Assembly: GCF_029323795.1 (NCBI RefSeq)
Contig: NZ_CP119758.1
Span: 1,302,001 to 1,366,000 of the forward strand
DNA: 64,000 nucleotides
Source of the DNA: Zobellia alginiliquefaciens
GTDB lineage: Bacteria > Bacteroidota > Bacteroidia > Flavobacteriales > Flavobacteriaceae
Reading direction: 5' to 3'
Shown here: piece after piece, positions 42,827 to 52,780 of the stretch
Layout of the letters: every line of letters starts with the position of its first letter
Position numbering within the stretch: the first letter of the stretch is position 1
Translations under genes and position numbers: made by a program
Notes under the pieces: model-generated
What the model was told of the DNA's origin: nothing
The model's database searches: none
The model's input: only the letters and a program-made list of their open reading frames with translations

Positions 42827-44539
42827 ATGAGCAAATTTTATTTTAACGAGGAACAAAGTTCCTATGATGCCATTGTAGTAGGCACCGGCGTTAGCGGGGG
42901 CTGGGCAGCCAAAGAATTATGTGAAAACGGATTAAAAACCCTGATGCTAGAAAGGGGCCGAATGGTGGAACACATAAAAGACTACACCACTGCCCATATG
43001 GACGACTGGGACTTTAAACATGGAATGGAACTTTCAATTGAAGAAAAGGCCAAAAGACCTAAACAAAGTAGAACCAACAAAGGCAAAAGCGCAGACTCGT
43101 ACAAGTGGTTCGTGAACGACTTAGAGCATCCTTACAATGAAACCAAACCTTTTAACTGGATGCGGGGTTATCACGTTGGTGGCCGTTCCATTACTTGGGG
43201 CAGGCACAGTTACCGATGGAGCGAAATCGACTTTGAAGCCAATAAAAATGATGGTCATGGGGTTGATTGGCCCATTCGTTATAAGGATATTGCCCCTTGG
43301 TACGATAAGGTGGAAAGTTATATAGGCGTATCCGGCGAAAAAATGGGACTGAGACAACTACCGGATGGCCAATTCCTTCCAATGATGGAATTGAACTGTG
43401 TAGAGCAACATTTTAGGGATAAAGTGTATGAAAACCTAGACGGAAGAGTAGTTACTTCTGGCCGTATTGCGCACATTACGGGCGACAAAGAATTTGAAGG
43501 GCGTACCAAATGCCAGTTTAGAAACCGTTGTTCCAGAGGATGTCCTTTTGGCGGCTATTTTAGCAGTAACTCGTCTACCTTACCTGCTGCGGAACGAACA
43601 GGAAATTTAACCTTGAGACCTGATTCTATTGTAACTGAAGTCATTTACGACCCAAATACTAAAAAGGCAACGGGCGTAAAAGTGATTGATCGCTTGACCA
43701 AAGAAGAACTAGTATTTAAGGCAAAAGTTATTTTCTTGTGTGCATCTGCCATTGCCTCCGCATCAATACTCATGCAATCAAAATCGGACCGTTTTCCTAA
43801 CGGAATGGGTAACGACTCAGACCAACTGGGCCGCAACATAATGGACCATCATTTAGGTGCCGGAGCAAACGGAAAATTTGACGGGTATGATGATAAATAT
43901 TATAAAGGAAGAAGGCCCGGTGGTGTATACATTCCGCGATTTAAAAACATTGATGCCAAATCTAAAAGTAAGGATTACTTACGCGGATTCGGGTATCAAG
44001 GAAGTGCAAGCCGTAAAAACTGGAAAGATGCAGTTGCCGAACTTACCATGGGCGCCGAGCTTAAAGAGGCTATCTTAAAACCAGGCGGATGGACCATGGG
44101 CGTAGGTGGTTTTGGCGAAATACTACCCTACCAAGATAACCGAATGACTTTAGACTATGACAATCTAGATGGATGGGGTCTACCTACCGTAACCTTTGAT
44201 GCCGAAATACGTGACAACGAGTTAAAAATGCGTGAAGATATTGTAGTACAAGCTGCCGAGATGCTTAAAAAGGCAGGTGCAAGAGACATCAACACCCACA
44301 ACAGCTCGTATAACATTGGTCACGGTATTCACGAAATGGGGACCGCCCGTATGGGAAGGGATCCAAAGACTTCGGTCTTAAATGGTCATAACCAAATACA
44401 CGAAGTACCAAATGTTTATGTTACCGATGGTGCCTTTATGGCTTCATCAAGTTGTGTAAACCCGTCATTGACTTACATGGCATTTTCAGCACGAGCGGCA
44501 AACCACGCAGCAGAAGAACTTAAAAAAGGAAATATATAA
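42827..44539 (+). CDS. GMC-family oxidoreductase (glycoside 3-dehydrogenase large-subunit type)
   Basis: A 570-residue FAD-dependent oxidoreductase. The FAD-binding fold opens with DAIVVGTGVSGGWAAKELC, and the C-terminal GMC region has HEMGTARMGRDPKTSV and VNPSLTYM. A Cys cluster, C229-x5-C-x3-C (C229, C235, C239 in KCQFRNRCSRGCPFGG), may hold an iron-sulfur cluster as in FAD-dependent glucose dehydrogenases. No signal peptide is seen; such subunits are exported with their partner (next gene). It probably oxidises a sugar hydroxyl. No c-type cytochrome subunit is adjacent. Confidence 0.88.
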   Translation: MSKFYFNEEQSSYDAIVVGTGVSGGWAAKELCENGLKTLMLERGRMVEHIKDYTTAHMDDWDFKHGMELSIEEKAKRPKQSRTNKGKSADSYKWFVNDLEHPYNETKPFNWMRGYHVGGRSITWGRHSYRWSEIDFEANKNDGHGVDWPIRYKDIAPWYDKVESYIGVSGEKMGLRQLPDGQFLPMMELNCVEQHFRDKVYENLDGRVVTSGRIAHITGDKEFEGRTKCQFRNRCSRGCPFGGYFSSNSSTLPAAERTGNLTLRPDSIVTEVIYDPNTKKATGVKVIDRLTKEELVFKAKVIFLCASAIASASILMQSKSDRFPNGMGNDSDQLGRNIMDHHLGAGANGKFDGYDDKYYKGRRPGGVYIPRFKNIDAKSKSKDYLRGFGYQGSASRKNWKDAVAELTMGAELKEAILKPGGWTMGVGGFGEILPYQDNRMTLDYDNLDGWGLPTVTFDAEIRDNELKMREDIVVQAAEMLKKAGARDINTHNSSYNIGHGIHEMGTARMGRDPKTSVLNGHNQIHEVPNVYVTDGAFMASSSCVNPSLTYMAFSARAANHAAEELKKGNI

Positions 44540-44541
44540 TC

Positions 44542-45105
44542 ATGGATAGAAGAAAAGCATTGATGCAAATAGGAATGTCAATGGGTTACGTAGTAGTCGC
44601 GCCGACATTCATGAGTGTTTTACAAAGTTGTAAGGACACCAAAGAAACTACATGGGTCCCTCAATTTCTTGACCAAGACCAAGGCGCCACACTAATAGGG
44701 TTTGTTGACAGTATATTGCCCAAGACAGACACACTTTCGGCATCCGAAGTAAACGTCCATATCTTTTTGGACAGTTTTGCCAATGAGGTTATGACACCAA
44801 AGCAACGAGACCAGTTCAAAGCTACTTTAAACCAACTGGCCTCTAACGCTCTTGCGAGCTCCAAAAAAGAAAACATTCACGACTTAACGGCTGCAGACCT
44901 TGCTCCAGAAATAAGAAAAGCATTGACCGATAAAATGGCAAAAGGTGTTCCTTTTGTAAAAAGGTTGCGTGACCTCACCATTTGGGGCTACAAATGCACA
45001 GAATATGTTGGAGAAGAAGTTTTAGCTTATGATTCCATACCTGGACAATATATTCCGTGTGGTGATTTAGATGAACTAACAGGAGGAAAAGCTTGGTCTA
45101 TTTAA
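44542..45105 (+). CDS. gluconate 2-dehydrogenase subunit 3-like (Tat lipoprotein) partner
   Basis: A 187-residue protein with a twin-arginine signal, DRRKALMQIGMSMG, and a lipobox-like LQSC near residue 31, as in Bacteroidota partners of GMC oxidoreductases. The body matches the gluconate 2-dehydrogenase subunit 3 family (TLIGFVDSILPKTDTLSA, then RLRDLTIWGYKCTEYVGEEV). The gene starts 2 bases after the GMC gene, so the two proteins surely form a complex. The partner carries the export signal for both. Confidence 0.9.
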   Translation: MDRRKALMQIGMSMGYVVVAPTFMSVLQSCKDTKETTWVPQFLDQDQGATLIGFVDSILPKTDTLSASEVNVHIFLDSFANEVMTPKQRDQFKATLNQLASNALASSKKENIHDLTAADLAPEIRKALTDKMAKGVPFVKRLRDLTIWGYKCTEYVGEEVLAYDSIPGQYIPCGDLDELTGGKAWSI

Positions 45106-45115
45106 ACCAAGCTTT
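45088..45115 (+). terminator. stable hairpin spanning the stop codon of the subunit-3 gene
   Basis: A perfect 10-bp inverted repeat (AAAGCTTGGT at 45088-45097, complement at 45106-45115) with an 8-base loop contains the stop codon. Only a weak T stretch follows, so it may be a transcript-end or mRNA-stability hairpin and not a strong terminator. The next gene begins 36 bases later. Confidence 0.4.
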
Positions 45116-45150
45116 AATCCACAAGAACCTACCAAACAAAGAGAACGAAA

Positions 45151-46071
45151 ATGAAAAGACGCAACTTCATACAAAAAACAGCATTATCTACCGGAGCGGT
45201 TTCAATGGGTCCAAGCTTATCTTATGCCTCTACCCTAGCTTCAGCAAAAGATCCATATAAATTCAACCTTAAATATGCCCCGCATTTGGGCATGTTTGAA
45301 AACCTTGCAGGCAAAGACCCAATTGACCAATTGAATTTCATGGCAGACCATGGCTTTACCGCTTTTGAGGATAATAAAATGCGCACCCGAGATGTAGCTC
45401 TACAAGAAAAAATGGCGCAAACCATGCACAAAAGGAGCATTGAAATGGGTGTTTTTGTAGCTGTTTTTCTAAAAGAAGGAAATGTAGCTTCCGGGAATCC
45501 CGAAAAAAGGAAAGCCTTTTTAGCACACTGTAAAGAATCCGTAGAGGTAGCGAAGCGAGTAAATGCAAAATGGATGACGGTTGTACCGGGAAATATAGCT
45601 ACCAAAATTAGGGAAGGATACCAAACCACAAATGTAGTTGAGACCTTAAAGCAAGCTTCAGCTATTTTTGAACCGCATAACCTTACTATGGTTCTTGAGC
45701 CTTTGAATTTTTTCAATCATCCAAATGCTTTTCTGACTGATTCACCACAGGCCTACGAGATATGCAAAGCTGTAGATTCGCCTTCTTGCAAAATTCTTTT
45801 CGACATATATCATCAACAAATCCAAGAAGGTAATCTCATACCTAATATGGAAGCCTGTTGGGATGAAATTGCTTACATCCAAATTGGCGACAATCCCGGA
45901 AGAAATGAGCCCACTACAGGAGAAATCAATTACTGGAATATGCTAAGATTTATTAAAGAGAAAGGCTACAACGGTATTTTAGGCATGGAGCATGGCAACT
46001 CCAAACCAAATAAGGAAGGTGAACAAGCGGTAATAGAAGCGTATAAAAATGTGGATTCATTCGCTCGTTAA
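45151..46071 (+). CDS. Tat-exported TIM-barrel sugar isomerase/epimerase-like protein (Hyi-like)
   Basis: A 306-residue AP-endonuclease-2-fold protein with twin-arginine signal KRRNFIQKTALSTGAVS. Metal-ligand segments MVLEPLNFFNHPNAF (Glu), CKILFDIYHQQIQEGN (Asp, His) and GILGMEHGNSKP (Glu, His) match the hydroxypyruvate isomerase group. In this exported setting it more likely acts on an oxidised (3-keto) sugar or glycoside than on hydroxypyruvate. It follows the GMC and subunit-3 genes, a recurring grouping in Bacteroidota. The function is inferred. Confidence 0.85.
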   Translation: MKRRNFIQKTALSTGAVSMGPSLSYASTLASAKDPYKFNLKYAPHLGMFENLAGKDPIDQLNFMADHGFTAFEDNKMRTRDVALQEKMAQTMHKRSIEMGVFVAVFLKEGNVASGNPEKRKAFLAHCKESVEVAKRVNAKWMTVVPGNIATKIREGYQTTNVVETLKQASAIFEPHNLTMVLEPLNFFNHPNAFLTDSPQAYEICKAVDSPSCKILFDIYHQQIQEGNLIPNMEACWDEIAYIQIGDNPGRNEPTTGEINYWNMLRFIKEKGYNGILGMEHGNSKPNKEGEQAVIEAYKNVDSFAR

Positions 46072-46399
46072 TTTTTCTTTCCATGATATGGTTGCTGAAC
46101 AACCAGGAAATCGCCCCCATAGAACTCTTTTACCCTTATTCCGGACCGAGAGAGACATTCAATTTACTGAGAGAGACACCATAACAAAAATCAAAGTTCA
46201 CTTTTGACCGGACTCAATCTGTTTGAACACGCAAATATCGTGTGAACGCTAATAAAAAACAGACTTCACAACTATTATACGTAGATCATATGTCACCCTA
46301 TTGAAACCATTTGTTATACTCCAAAACCAACATCAAAACTAAATTCGCATATTTAACAGTATATTAGCTTTTCTTAACTCAAAACTCTCAAATGCACTT
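46072..46399 (+). promoter_or_regulatory. promoter region of the second SusC gene, with 21-bp spaced direct repeats
   Basis: The 328 bases hold no gene. Two exact copies of GAGAGAGACA lie at 46148-46157 and 46169-46178, 21 bases apart, two turns of the helix. Further on is ACACG-N7-CGTGT (46227-46243). No exact TAnnTTTG element was found, although near matches exist. The paired repeats are candidate sites for a dimeric regulator, such as the HTCS upstream or a regulator outside the window. Confidence 0.5.
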
Positions 46400-49300
46400 A
46401 TGAAACACAAAAAACAATCGACCAAAAGACCCTTATTGCTGCGGCTTGGACTCTCCTTTTTGGGGCTCCTTTTAGCTACAGTGCAATTACAGGCCCAAGA
46501 TGGTTCAATTAGTGGAACCGTCTCTGATGATACTGGAATGCCTTTACCTGGTGCAAACGTGCTAGTGAAAGGAACGACAACAGGTACACAGACCGATTTT
46601 GATGGAAACTATACGATTTCCGCTCCAAATGATGCCACTTTGGTATTTAGTTACATCGGTTTTTCAACTCAAGAAATAGCTGTAAACGGTGAAGCTACCA
46701 TTGATGTTGCTCTTGCAGAAGATGCTAGTAAACTAGATGAAGTGGTGGTCGTAGGTTACGGCCAACAAAAAAGAGTAAACCTTACCGGTTCGGTAGCTGC
46801 TGTAGACGAAGAAGCCCTAGAAGACCGAAACGTCCAAAATGCGTTTCAAGCACTTCAAGGTCAAGCTGCTGGTCTACAAATTTCTCAAAATAGTGGTGCT
46901 CCAGGAAACGAAGGTTTGAATATTAAAATTCGTGGGCTTAACTCCTTTGGAAGTAATAACTCACCACTTGTATTAATTGATGGTGTTGAAGGTAACCTAC
47001 AGGATTTAGACCCATCCGTCATCAGTTCTATTTCTGTTTTAAAAGATGCTTCTTCTGCGGCTATTTATGGTTCCAGGGCAGCAAATGGTGTGATTTTAGT
47101 AACAACTAAAAGCGGCGGAAACAACGTTTTCAAAATTGAATACAACGGTAGCGTATCAACCGAAACGTTTACTAAAGTTCCTCAAATGATTTCGAATTCT
47201 GCCGACTACATGACACTTATGAACCAAGCGTTGATAAATACGCCTGGTGCTTCGGCAAATCCGTATCCACAAGAAGTAATCGATGCCTATAGAAATAACC
47301 AAGGCAACCCTGCCTATCCTAATACAGACTGGTTTGACGAAGCCTCTAGAACACCAATTGTTCAACGGCATGTGGTTACTGCAAGTGGTGCCATTGAGGG
47401 AACTAGCTACAATATATCTGTAGGTAACTGGGACCAACCGGGTATAATCCGTTCTTCGGGATTTAAGAAAAATAACTTCTTTATGAGTGTCAAGTCGGAT
47501 ATAGGAGAAAAGCTTACCGTAGGTGGTACTGTTTCTGGTGTAGCCTCTAAAACTAGCGGTCCTCAACAAGCAGGTACAGAATCTGGTTTGTTCAACTTAT
47601 TTAGAGTTAGGCCAACTTGGGGCGTATATACATTAGATGGCACCGGTCACTATTCAGGTAAAGCTTTCTCGGGTTCTGACCCAGAATTCCCTGGTTTTGA
47701 TGAAGGTTTTACCAGAAACAACCCAATAGCTGAGCTTGAAGTTCAAGATGGTGAGGTCTTAAACCAGTACAACTTTAACGGAAACCTATTTTTTGACGTT
47801 AAGCTTTCAGATGATTTGGTTTGGAGTACAAAAGGGGCTTATAAGTTTGATTACGATTACTACAAAAACCAGCGTATTCAATATGATGAATACAACTATA
47901 GAACTGGTGAATACCTAAGAACTACACGTGATCAATCTCAATTGACCATAGACAATGTTTGGAGTAAGCAAACTACATTGTTCTCTACCCTTACCTACTC
48001 AAAATTAATTGGAGACCATGATTTTAAAGTATTAGGCGGATATAGTCAAGAAGGTTTTGACCGTAGTTTTACACGATCACAAAGAACCGGTATACCCAAC
48101 CGTAACATTACAGATCTAGAAGGTGTTAACTCGGAAAATCAGTTTACCACAGGTTTTTCAGAAAGCTGGGCTATCCAGAGTTTCTTTGGTAGAGCCAACT
48201 ACAACTACAAAGAAAAATACCTTATTGAAGCTAATGTAAGGGGTGATATCAGCTCTCGTTTTGCAAAAGGGAATAGATTAGGCGTTTTCCCTTCGGTTTC
48301 TGCAGGTTGGAGATTGGACAAAGAGAACTTCTTTGAAGACATAGATGCCGTAAGTGAATTAAAACTTAGAGGTTCATGGGGGCAACTAGGTAACCAAAAC
48401 ATTGGTTTGAACGTTGCGGATGATGAGTTAAATTCAGGTATTTATCCATATCAGTCAACCCTGTCATTTGACCAATTTGGTTATCCTTTTGGCACCAGCG
48501 TTCTTGCAGGTGTAGGTCTAAGAAGCCTAGTGGATTCAGATATTACTTGGGAAACGACTACTGTGACGGATTTTGGTGCAGACTTCAGCCTTTTCAACAG
48601 AAAGCTTTACGGTTCCGTTGATTATTATATAAAAGAAACGGTAGATATTTTAAGACAATTACAAGTTGATGAAAGTAGTGGATTGAATCCTCCTGTTGTT
48701 AATCAAGGTGCTATGACCAACAAGGGTTGGGACATTGTAATTGGTCATGATAATAGCATTAACGAAAACTTACGTTACAGCGTGAACGGAAACGTGTCTT
48801 GGTTTAAAAACCGTCTAAAAACTTTTGGAGATCCAGAAATACAAGACAGAAACATAAACGAAGAAGGTTATGCTTTTGAAGATTGGTATATGTGGGAATC
48901 CGATGGTTACTTCCAAGATGAAGATGAAATAGCTAACTCTGCTGTGCAGCCACAACCTGGAAAAGTAGGTTTTATTAAATTAAAAGACCAAAATAATGAT
49001 GGTGTCATTGATGGTGAGGACCGTATTCATATAGATGGCAGATACCCTGCATTTGTATACGGACTTAATCTTTCGGTGAATTACAAGAGTCTTGATTTTA
49101 GAATGTTCTGGGAAGGTGTTGAAGGAACAAAAAACTACATTGCCCGTGACCCGTTCAGACAAGATGGAGGTACGGATGTTGCCTGGTTAACGGAAGCATG
49201 GACTCCTGAAAACAGAGATTCAAGCTTACCAGCAGTGTATTACGAAACTGCCGAAACACGAAGGTCTACAGTATATAACAACTCCTTCTGGTTATGGGAT

Positions 49301-49519
49301 ACATCATATTTAAGACTAAGAAATGTTACCTTGGGATATTCGCTACCTACAGAAGTATTGGACAAAACACCGTTCAATAAGTTAAGGTTCTATTTCGCTG
49401 CAGAAAACTACCTTACTTTTCAAAAAGATTACCCAATTGATGTAGATCCAGAAGCTAGTGGTGTAGATGCCTACCCATTTAGAAAGACATTAACTCTAGG
49501 TGTAAACATGACTTTTTAG
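46400..49519 (+). CDS. susC: SusC-like TonB-dependent transporter (second pair)
   Basis: A 1039-residue outer-membrane importer with a signal peptide (MKHKKQSTKRPLLLRL, cleaved near LQAQD). A carboxypeptidase-like domain (about residues 38-118) ends in LDEVVVVGYGQQKRVN, and the plug has IKIRGLNSFGSNNSPLVLID. The barrel ends in TLTLGVNMTF. It is similar in layout to the first SusC but clearly a separate sequence, so it likely takes up a different oligosaccharide of the same glycan. SusD follows after 19 bases. Confidence 0.95.
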   Translation: MKHKKQSTKRPLLLRLGLSFLGLLLATVQLQAQDGSISGTVSDDTGMPLPGANVLVKGTTTGTQTDFDGNYTISAPNDATLVFSYIGFSTQEIAVNGEATIDVALAEDASKLDEVVVVGYGQQKRVNLTGSVAAVDEEALEDRNVQNAFQALQGQAAGLQISQNSGAPGNEGLNIKIRGLNSFGSNNSPLVLIDGVEGNLQDLDPSVISSISVLKDASSAAIYGSRAANGVILVTTKSGGNNVFKIEYNGSVSTETFTKVPQMISNSADYMTLMNQALINTPGASANPYPQEVIDAYRNNQGNPAYPNTDWFDEASRTPIVQRHVVTASGAIEGTSYNISVGNWDQPGIIRSSGFKKNNFFMSVKSDIGEKLTVGGTVSGVASKTSGPQQAGTESGLFNLFRVRPTWGVYTLDGTGHYSGKAFSGSDPEFPGFDEGFTRNNPIAELEVQDGEVLNQYNFNGNLFFDVKLSDDLVWSTKGAYKFDYDYYKNQRIQYDEYNYRTGEYLRTTRDQSQLTIDNVWSKQTTLFSTLTYSKLIGDHDFKVLGGYSQEGFDRSFTRSQRTGIPNRNITDLEGVNSENQFTTGFSESWAIQSFFGRANYNYKEKYLIEANVRGDISSRFAKGNRLGVFPSVSAGWRLDKENFFEDIDAVSELKLRGSWGQLGNQNIGLNVADDELNSGIYPYQSTLSFDQFGYPFGTSVLAGVGLRSLVDSDITWETTTVTDFGADFSLFNRKLYGSVDYYIKETVDILRQLQVDESSGLNPPVVNQGAMTNKGWDIVIGHDNSINENLRYSVNGNVSWFKNRLKTFGDPEIQDRNINEEGYAFEDWYMWESDGYFQDEDEIANSAVQPQPGKVGFIKLKDQNNDGVIDGEDRIHIDGRYPAFVYGLNLSVNYKSLDFRMFWEGVEGTKNYIARDPFRQDGGTDVAWLTEAWTPENRDSSLPAVYYETAETRRSTVYNNSFWLWDTSYLRLRNVTLGYSLPTEVLDKTPFNKLRFYFAAENYLTFQKDYPIDVDPEASGVDAYPFRKTLTLGVNMTF

Positions 49520-49538
49520 TCACCAAAAAAAATATAAA

Positions 49539-51077
49539 ATGAATAAGACAATCATATTGATCGCACTATCCTTTCTGGGGATTTCGATAAGTTCGTGCGA
49601 GGACGACTTTTTAGATAAGCAGCCTACTTCCCAACTCTCTTCCGAATCTTTTTGGCAGACTGAAGCAGATGTGGAACTGGCATTGACCGGGGTTTATAGC
49701 AACTTACAGCAAAACATGTTAGCTATTCGCGCCGATGGTGGTTGGCCTCCAACCATTAAACCAAACTGGGATGCACTAACTGATGATTCTTACCAGACAT
49801 TTAACTATGGTTTCAGAGAAATTATTGATGGTACGGCTACCCCAACATCTGGTGGCACAAATGGTGCAATTGCCCAGTTATATAGTGTTTGCTATAAAGG
49901 AATTCAAACTTGTAATTTCTTTTTAGCCAATGTAGACCAAGTTGAAAATATTGAAGCGGATAAGATAAATGACTGGAAAGGTCAGGTCAGAACTTTACGT
50001 GCTTTTTTCTATTACAATTTAGTCACTACATACGGAGAGGTACCTCTTAGGGTTGAACCCACCACCTTGGAAAACCAAGATTTACCTAAAAGCCCTGAAG
50101 CGGATATTTATGCTCAGATTGAAGAAGATTTACAGTTTGGAGTTGCAAATCTTTCAGAAGCCCCATATGGTGATGGCTATGTCGTAAAAGGATCTGCCAA
50201 CGCATTATTGGCACGGACCTACCTATATCAAGGCAAGTATACGGAAGCAGCTGAAGCCGCCAAAGCGGTAATAGACGGAGAAAGCTTTGCATTGTCCCCT
50301 AACTACGAAGACCTTTTTGTTGACGGAGGACAAGTAGATAACCCAGAAATTATTTTCTCTACAAAATACTCAAGCGCTCCGGGAGAGTTTCAGGATAGGG
50401 GTAGCGAGATTATGTTAGGCTTTTGGGGAACGTTAAAACCTACGGAAGACTTTGTGGACGCCTTTGAAGCAACTGACGGCTTACCTATAGACGAATCTCC
50501 ATTATACAATGAAGCAAACCCATTGGAAAACCGTGATCCAAGATTAACAAAAATCGTTCAAGAGGGCGAATGGAATCCTGAAATCGAACAAAAAACGTTA
50601 TCAGGTTTTGGATTATTAAAGTGGATAAGTCCGCAAACAAGGGCTTCTCTAGTACAGAACTTTACTGAAGGCACCGATTATATCCATATTCGATATGCAG
50701 ATGTACTTCTTATGTATGCCGAAGCTAAAATAGAATCGGGAAGTATTGATACATCGGTATTAGATGCTATAAATGAAGTTAGAGCTAGAGCATATGGTGT
50801 AGCTGTAGGAGACACTGGTTCGTATCCCGCTATTACTACCACCGATCAGGGAGAGCTTCGCGAAGCTGTTCGTAACGAGCGTAGATATGAATTTGGCTTT
50901 GAGGGCTTACGCTATTTTGACCTGAAACGTTGGGGAATAGCCGATGAGGTTCTAAACGGTTTTTATGACCCACATGTAGATGCCAATAGAGTGTTCTTAC
51001 CTAAGCATTACAAATGGCCATTACCACAAAGCGCAATAGACAAGAATACGGCTTTAGAACAAAATCCCGATTATTAA
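49539..51077 (+). CDS. susD: SusD-like surface glycan-binding lipoprotein (second pair)
   Basis: A 512-residue RagB/SusD lipoprotein. The lipobox is ISISSC (Cys20), followed by EDDFLDKQPTSQLSSESFW. The TPR-like core shows RTLRAFFYYNLVTTYGEVPL near residue 150. The C-terminal part has NERRYEFGFEGLRYFDLKRW near residue 450, ending in LEQNPDY. It is about 90 residues shorter than the first SusD, mainly in the middle. It forms the uptake complex with the preceding SusC. Confidence 0.95.
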   Translation: MNKTIILIALSFLGISISSCEDDFLDKQPTSQLSSESFWQTEADVELALTGVYSNLQQNMLAIRADGGWPPTIKPNWDALTDDSYQTFNYGFREIIDGTATPTSGGTNGAIAQLYSVCYKGIQTCNFFLANVDQVENIEADKINDWKGQVRTLRAFFYYNLVTTYGEVPLRVEPTTLENQDLPKSPEADIYAQIEEDLQFGVANLSEAPYGDGYVVKGSANALLARTYLYQGKYTEAAEAAKAVIDGESFALSPNYEDLFVDGGQVDNPEIIFSTKYSSAPGEFQDRGSEIMLGFWGTLKPTEDFVDAFEATDGLPIDESPLYNEANPLENRDPRLTKIVQEGEWNPEIEQKTLSGFGLLKWISPQTRASLVQNFTEGTDYIHIRYADVLLMYAEAKIESGSIDTSVLDAINEVRARAYGVAVGDTGSYPAITTTDQGELREAVRNERRYEFGFEGLRYFDLKRWGIADEVLNGFYDPHVDANRVFLPKHYKWPLPQSAIDKNTALEQNPDY

Positions 51078-51141
51078 TCGTGTTAAAAACATGAAAACAT
51101 TAACATACCCGTTTTTGTTGAAAATGTTGAGTTAGTTTTTG

Positions 51142-51177
51142 AAAGCCAGAAGACCTTGTTGTCTTCTGGCTTTTTTT
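51142..51177 (+). terminator. strong intrinsic terminator after the second SusD
   Basis: A perfect 13-bp stem (51142-51154 and 51161-51173) with a 6-base loop CTTGTT leads into a seven-T run (51171-51177). It should end most SusCD mRNA here, leaving transporters at higher levels than the enzymes behind them. A near-consensus -7 element TTCCTTTG at 51212-51219 could start the next transcript. Confidence 0.93.
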
Positions 51178-51230
51178 AGGTCTTTACCGTAAATAAATAG
51201 TATTTTCAATCTTCCTTTGACAAGCAGAAC

Positions 51231-52757
51231 ATGAAAATTTTGAATAAAAAACTAAAACTGCTTACCACACTTCTTGTGCTTGCAGCTATTGCCCAAACCT
51301 ATGCTCAAAAGCCCAATATTGTCATTATTTATGCAGATGACATGGGGTATGGCGATTTACAATGTCAAAATGAAAATTCAAAAATCCCTACTCCTCATCT
51401 TAACCAATTAGCGGCTGAGGGCATGAGATTTACCGATGCCCATAGTTCATCGGGAATCTGTTCCCCTAGCCGATATGCGCTCCTCACCGGCACCTATCAC
51501 TGGCGTAGACAGCATGGCATCGTTAACTCTTTCGGCCCTCCATTTTTTGATGAATCGGATGTTACGCTTCCTGAGCTCTTGAAAACCAATGGCTATAAAA
51601 CTGCGGCTATTGGAAAATGGCATTTAGGCTGGAACTGGAAATTCAACAACGAATCTTCAGGTGAAGTTTTTCAGTGGAACAAAAAACGTAAGTTCTATAA
51701 ACCAGAGGATATTGATTGGAGCGACCCGCTTACTGGTGGACCTTTAGACCATGGCTTCGATTATTATTTTGGGGATGGCACTATTAACTTCCCCCCATAT
51801 GCATGGGTGGAAAATGACAAATTTATTGAGCTGCCAAAAGCGGTAATGGATGTTCACAATGTAGGTTTTGATGTTAACGAGGGGGAATGGGAATTTAGAC
51901 CAGGCCCAAAAGTAAATGGTTGGAATCCGTACGAAGTACTACCTACACTAACCAAAAAGACAGTTGAATACATCAATCAGCAAGAGGTTGACAAACCTTT
52001 CTTTCTCTACTTTGCGTTGCCATCGCCTCATGCACCCATTATTCCAAACAAAGAATTTATCGGAAAATCCGAAGCAGGTCCGTATGGTGATTATATGTTT
52101 CAAACCGATTGGGTCGCGGGCCAAGTTTTAAGCGCTTTAAAAGAAAAAGGACTGGACAAAAACACTATCGTAATTTTCACAGCCGATAATGGTAGCGAGA
52201 AATACGCTTTTGAAAGAGCTGAAAAATATGAACATTTTAGTATGGGCGAATTTAGAGGCCTCAAACGTGATGTTTGGGAAGGAGGCCATCATATTCCCTT
52301 CATCATAAAATGGCCCAATGAGATAAAGGCAGGTACAGTTTCCAACGAAGTCATATCTCAAATAGATATTATGGCAACCCTTGCCATTATTACCAATACA
52401 ACTTTACCCCACCAAGCGGCCCCGGATAGTTACAACTTGCTACCATTGCTAAAAGGCAAAAAATACAAGAACTCATTACGTGAAGCAACAGTACATAATA
52501 CATACAATGGCATTTGGGGATTACGTAAAGGAAATTGGCTCTACATAAATAAATCCTCTGGCGAGCACACCAAAATGCCCGATTCTTTTAAGAAATTGAG
52601 AAACTACACGGATTTTGATACACCAGGGTTGCTTTTTGATATGAGAACAGATGCCGGGCAAAGAAATAATATTTTTGAAGAGCATCCTGATGTAATTCAA
52701 GAAATGGCCACTATTTTAGAAACTTATCGCAAACAAGGGTATTCGGTAAAACGATAA
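51231..52757 (+). CDS. S1-family sulfatase 5
   Basis: A 508-residue sulfatase with a signal peptide (ending TYAQ near residue 25). The metal-binding segment is [20 protein letters not shown], and the activation motif is CSPSR (Cys77) in [18 protein letters not shown]. The second metal motif is [12 protein letters not shown] near residue 320. It is the first gene after the SusCD terminator and lies 23 bases before the FG-GAP protein. The LTGTYHWR context resembles arylsulfatase A-like members. Confidence 0.95.
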   Translation: MKILNKKLKLLTTLLVLAAIAQTYAQKPNIVIIYADDMGYGDLQCQNENSKIPTPHLNQLAAEGMRFTDAHSSSGICSPSRYALLTGTYHWRRQHGIVNSFGPPFFDESDVTLPELLKTNGYKTAAIGKWHLGWNWKFNNESSGEVFQWNKKRKFYKPEDIDWSDPLTGGPLDHGFDYYFGDGTINFPPYAWVENDKFIELPKAVMDVHNVGFDVNEGEWEFRPGPKVNGWNPYEVLPTLTKKTVEYINQQEVDKPFFLYFALPSPHAPIIPNKEFIGKSEAGPYGDYMFQTDWVAGQVLSALKEKGLDKNTIVIFTADNGSEKYAFERAEKYEHFSMGEFRGLKRDVWEGGHHIPFIIKWPNEIKAGTVSNEVISQIDIMATLAIITNTTLPHQAAPDSYNLLPLLKGKKYKNSLREATVHNTYNGIWGLRKGNWLYINKSSGEHTKMPDSFKKLRNYTDFDTPGLLFDMRTDAGQRNNIFEEHPDVIQEMATILETYRKQGYSVKR

Positions 52758-52780
52758 AAGCACTCTAGTAAATCAATCAT

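Noticed and set aside
45222-45716. 164-codon minus-strand frame inside the TIM-barrel gene
   Set aside because: Shadow frame with Cys- and Ser-rich composition and no start context.
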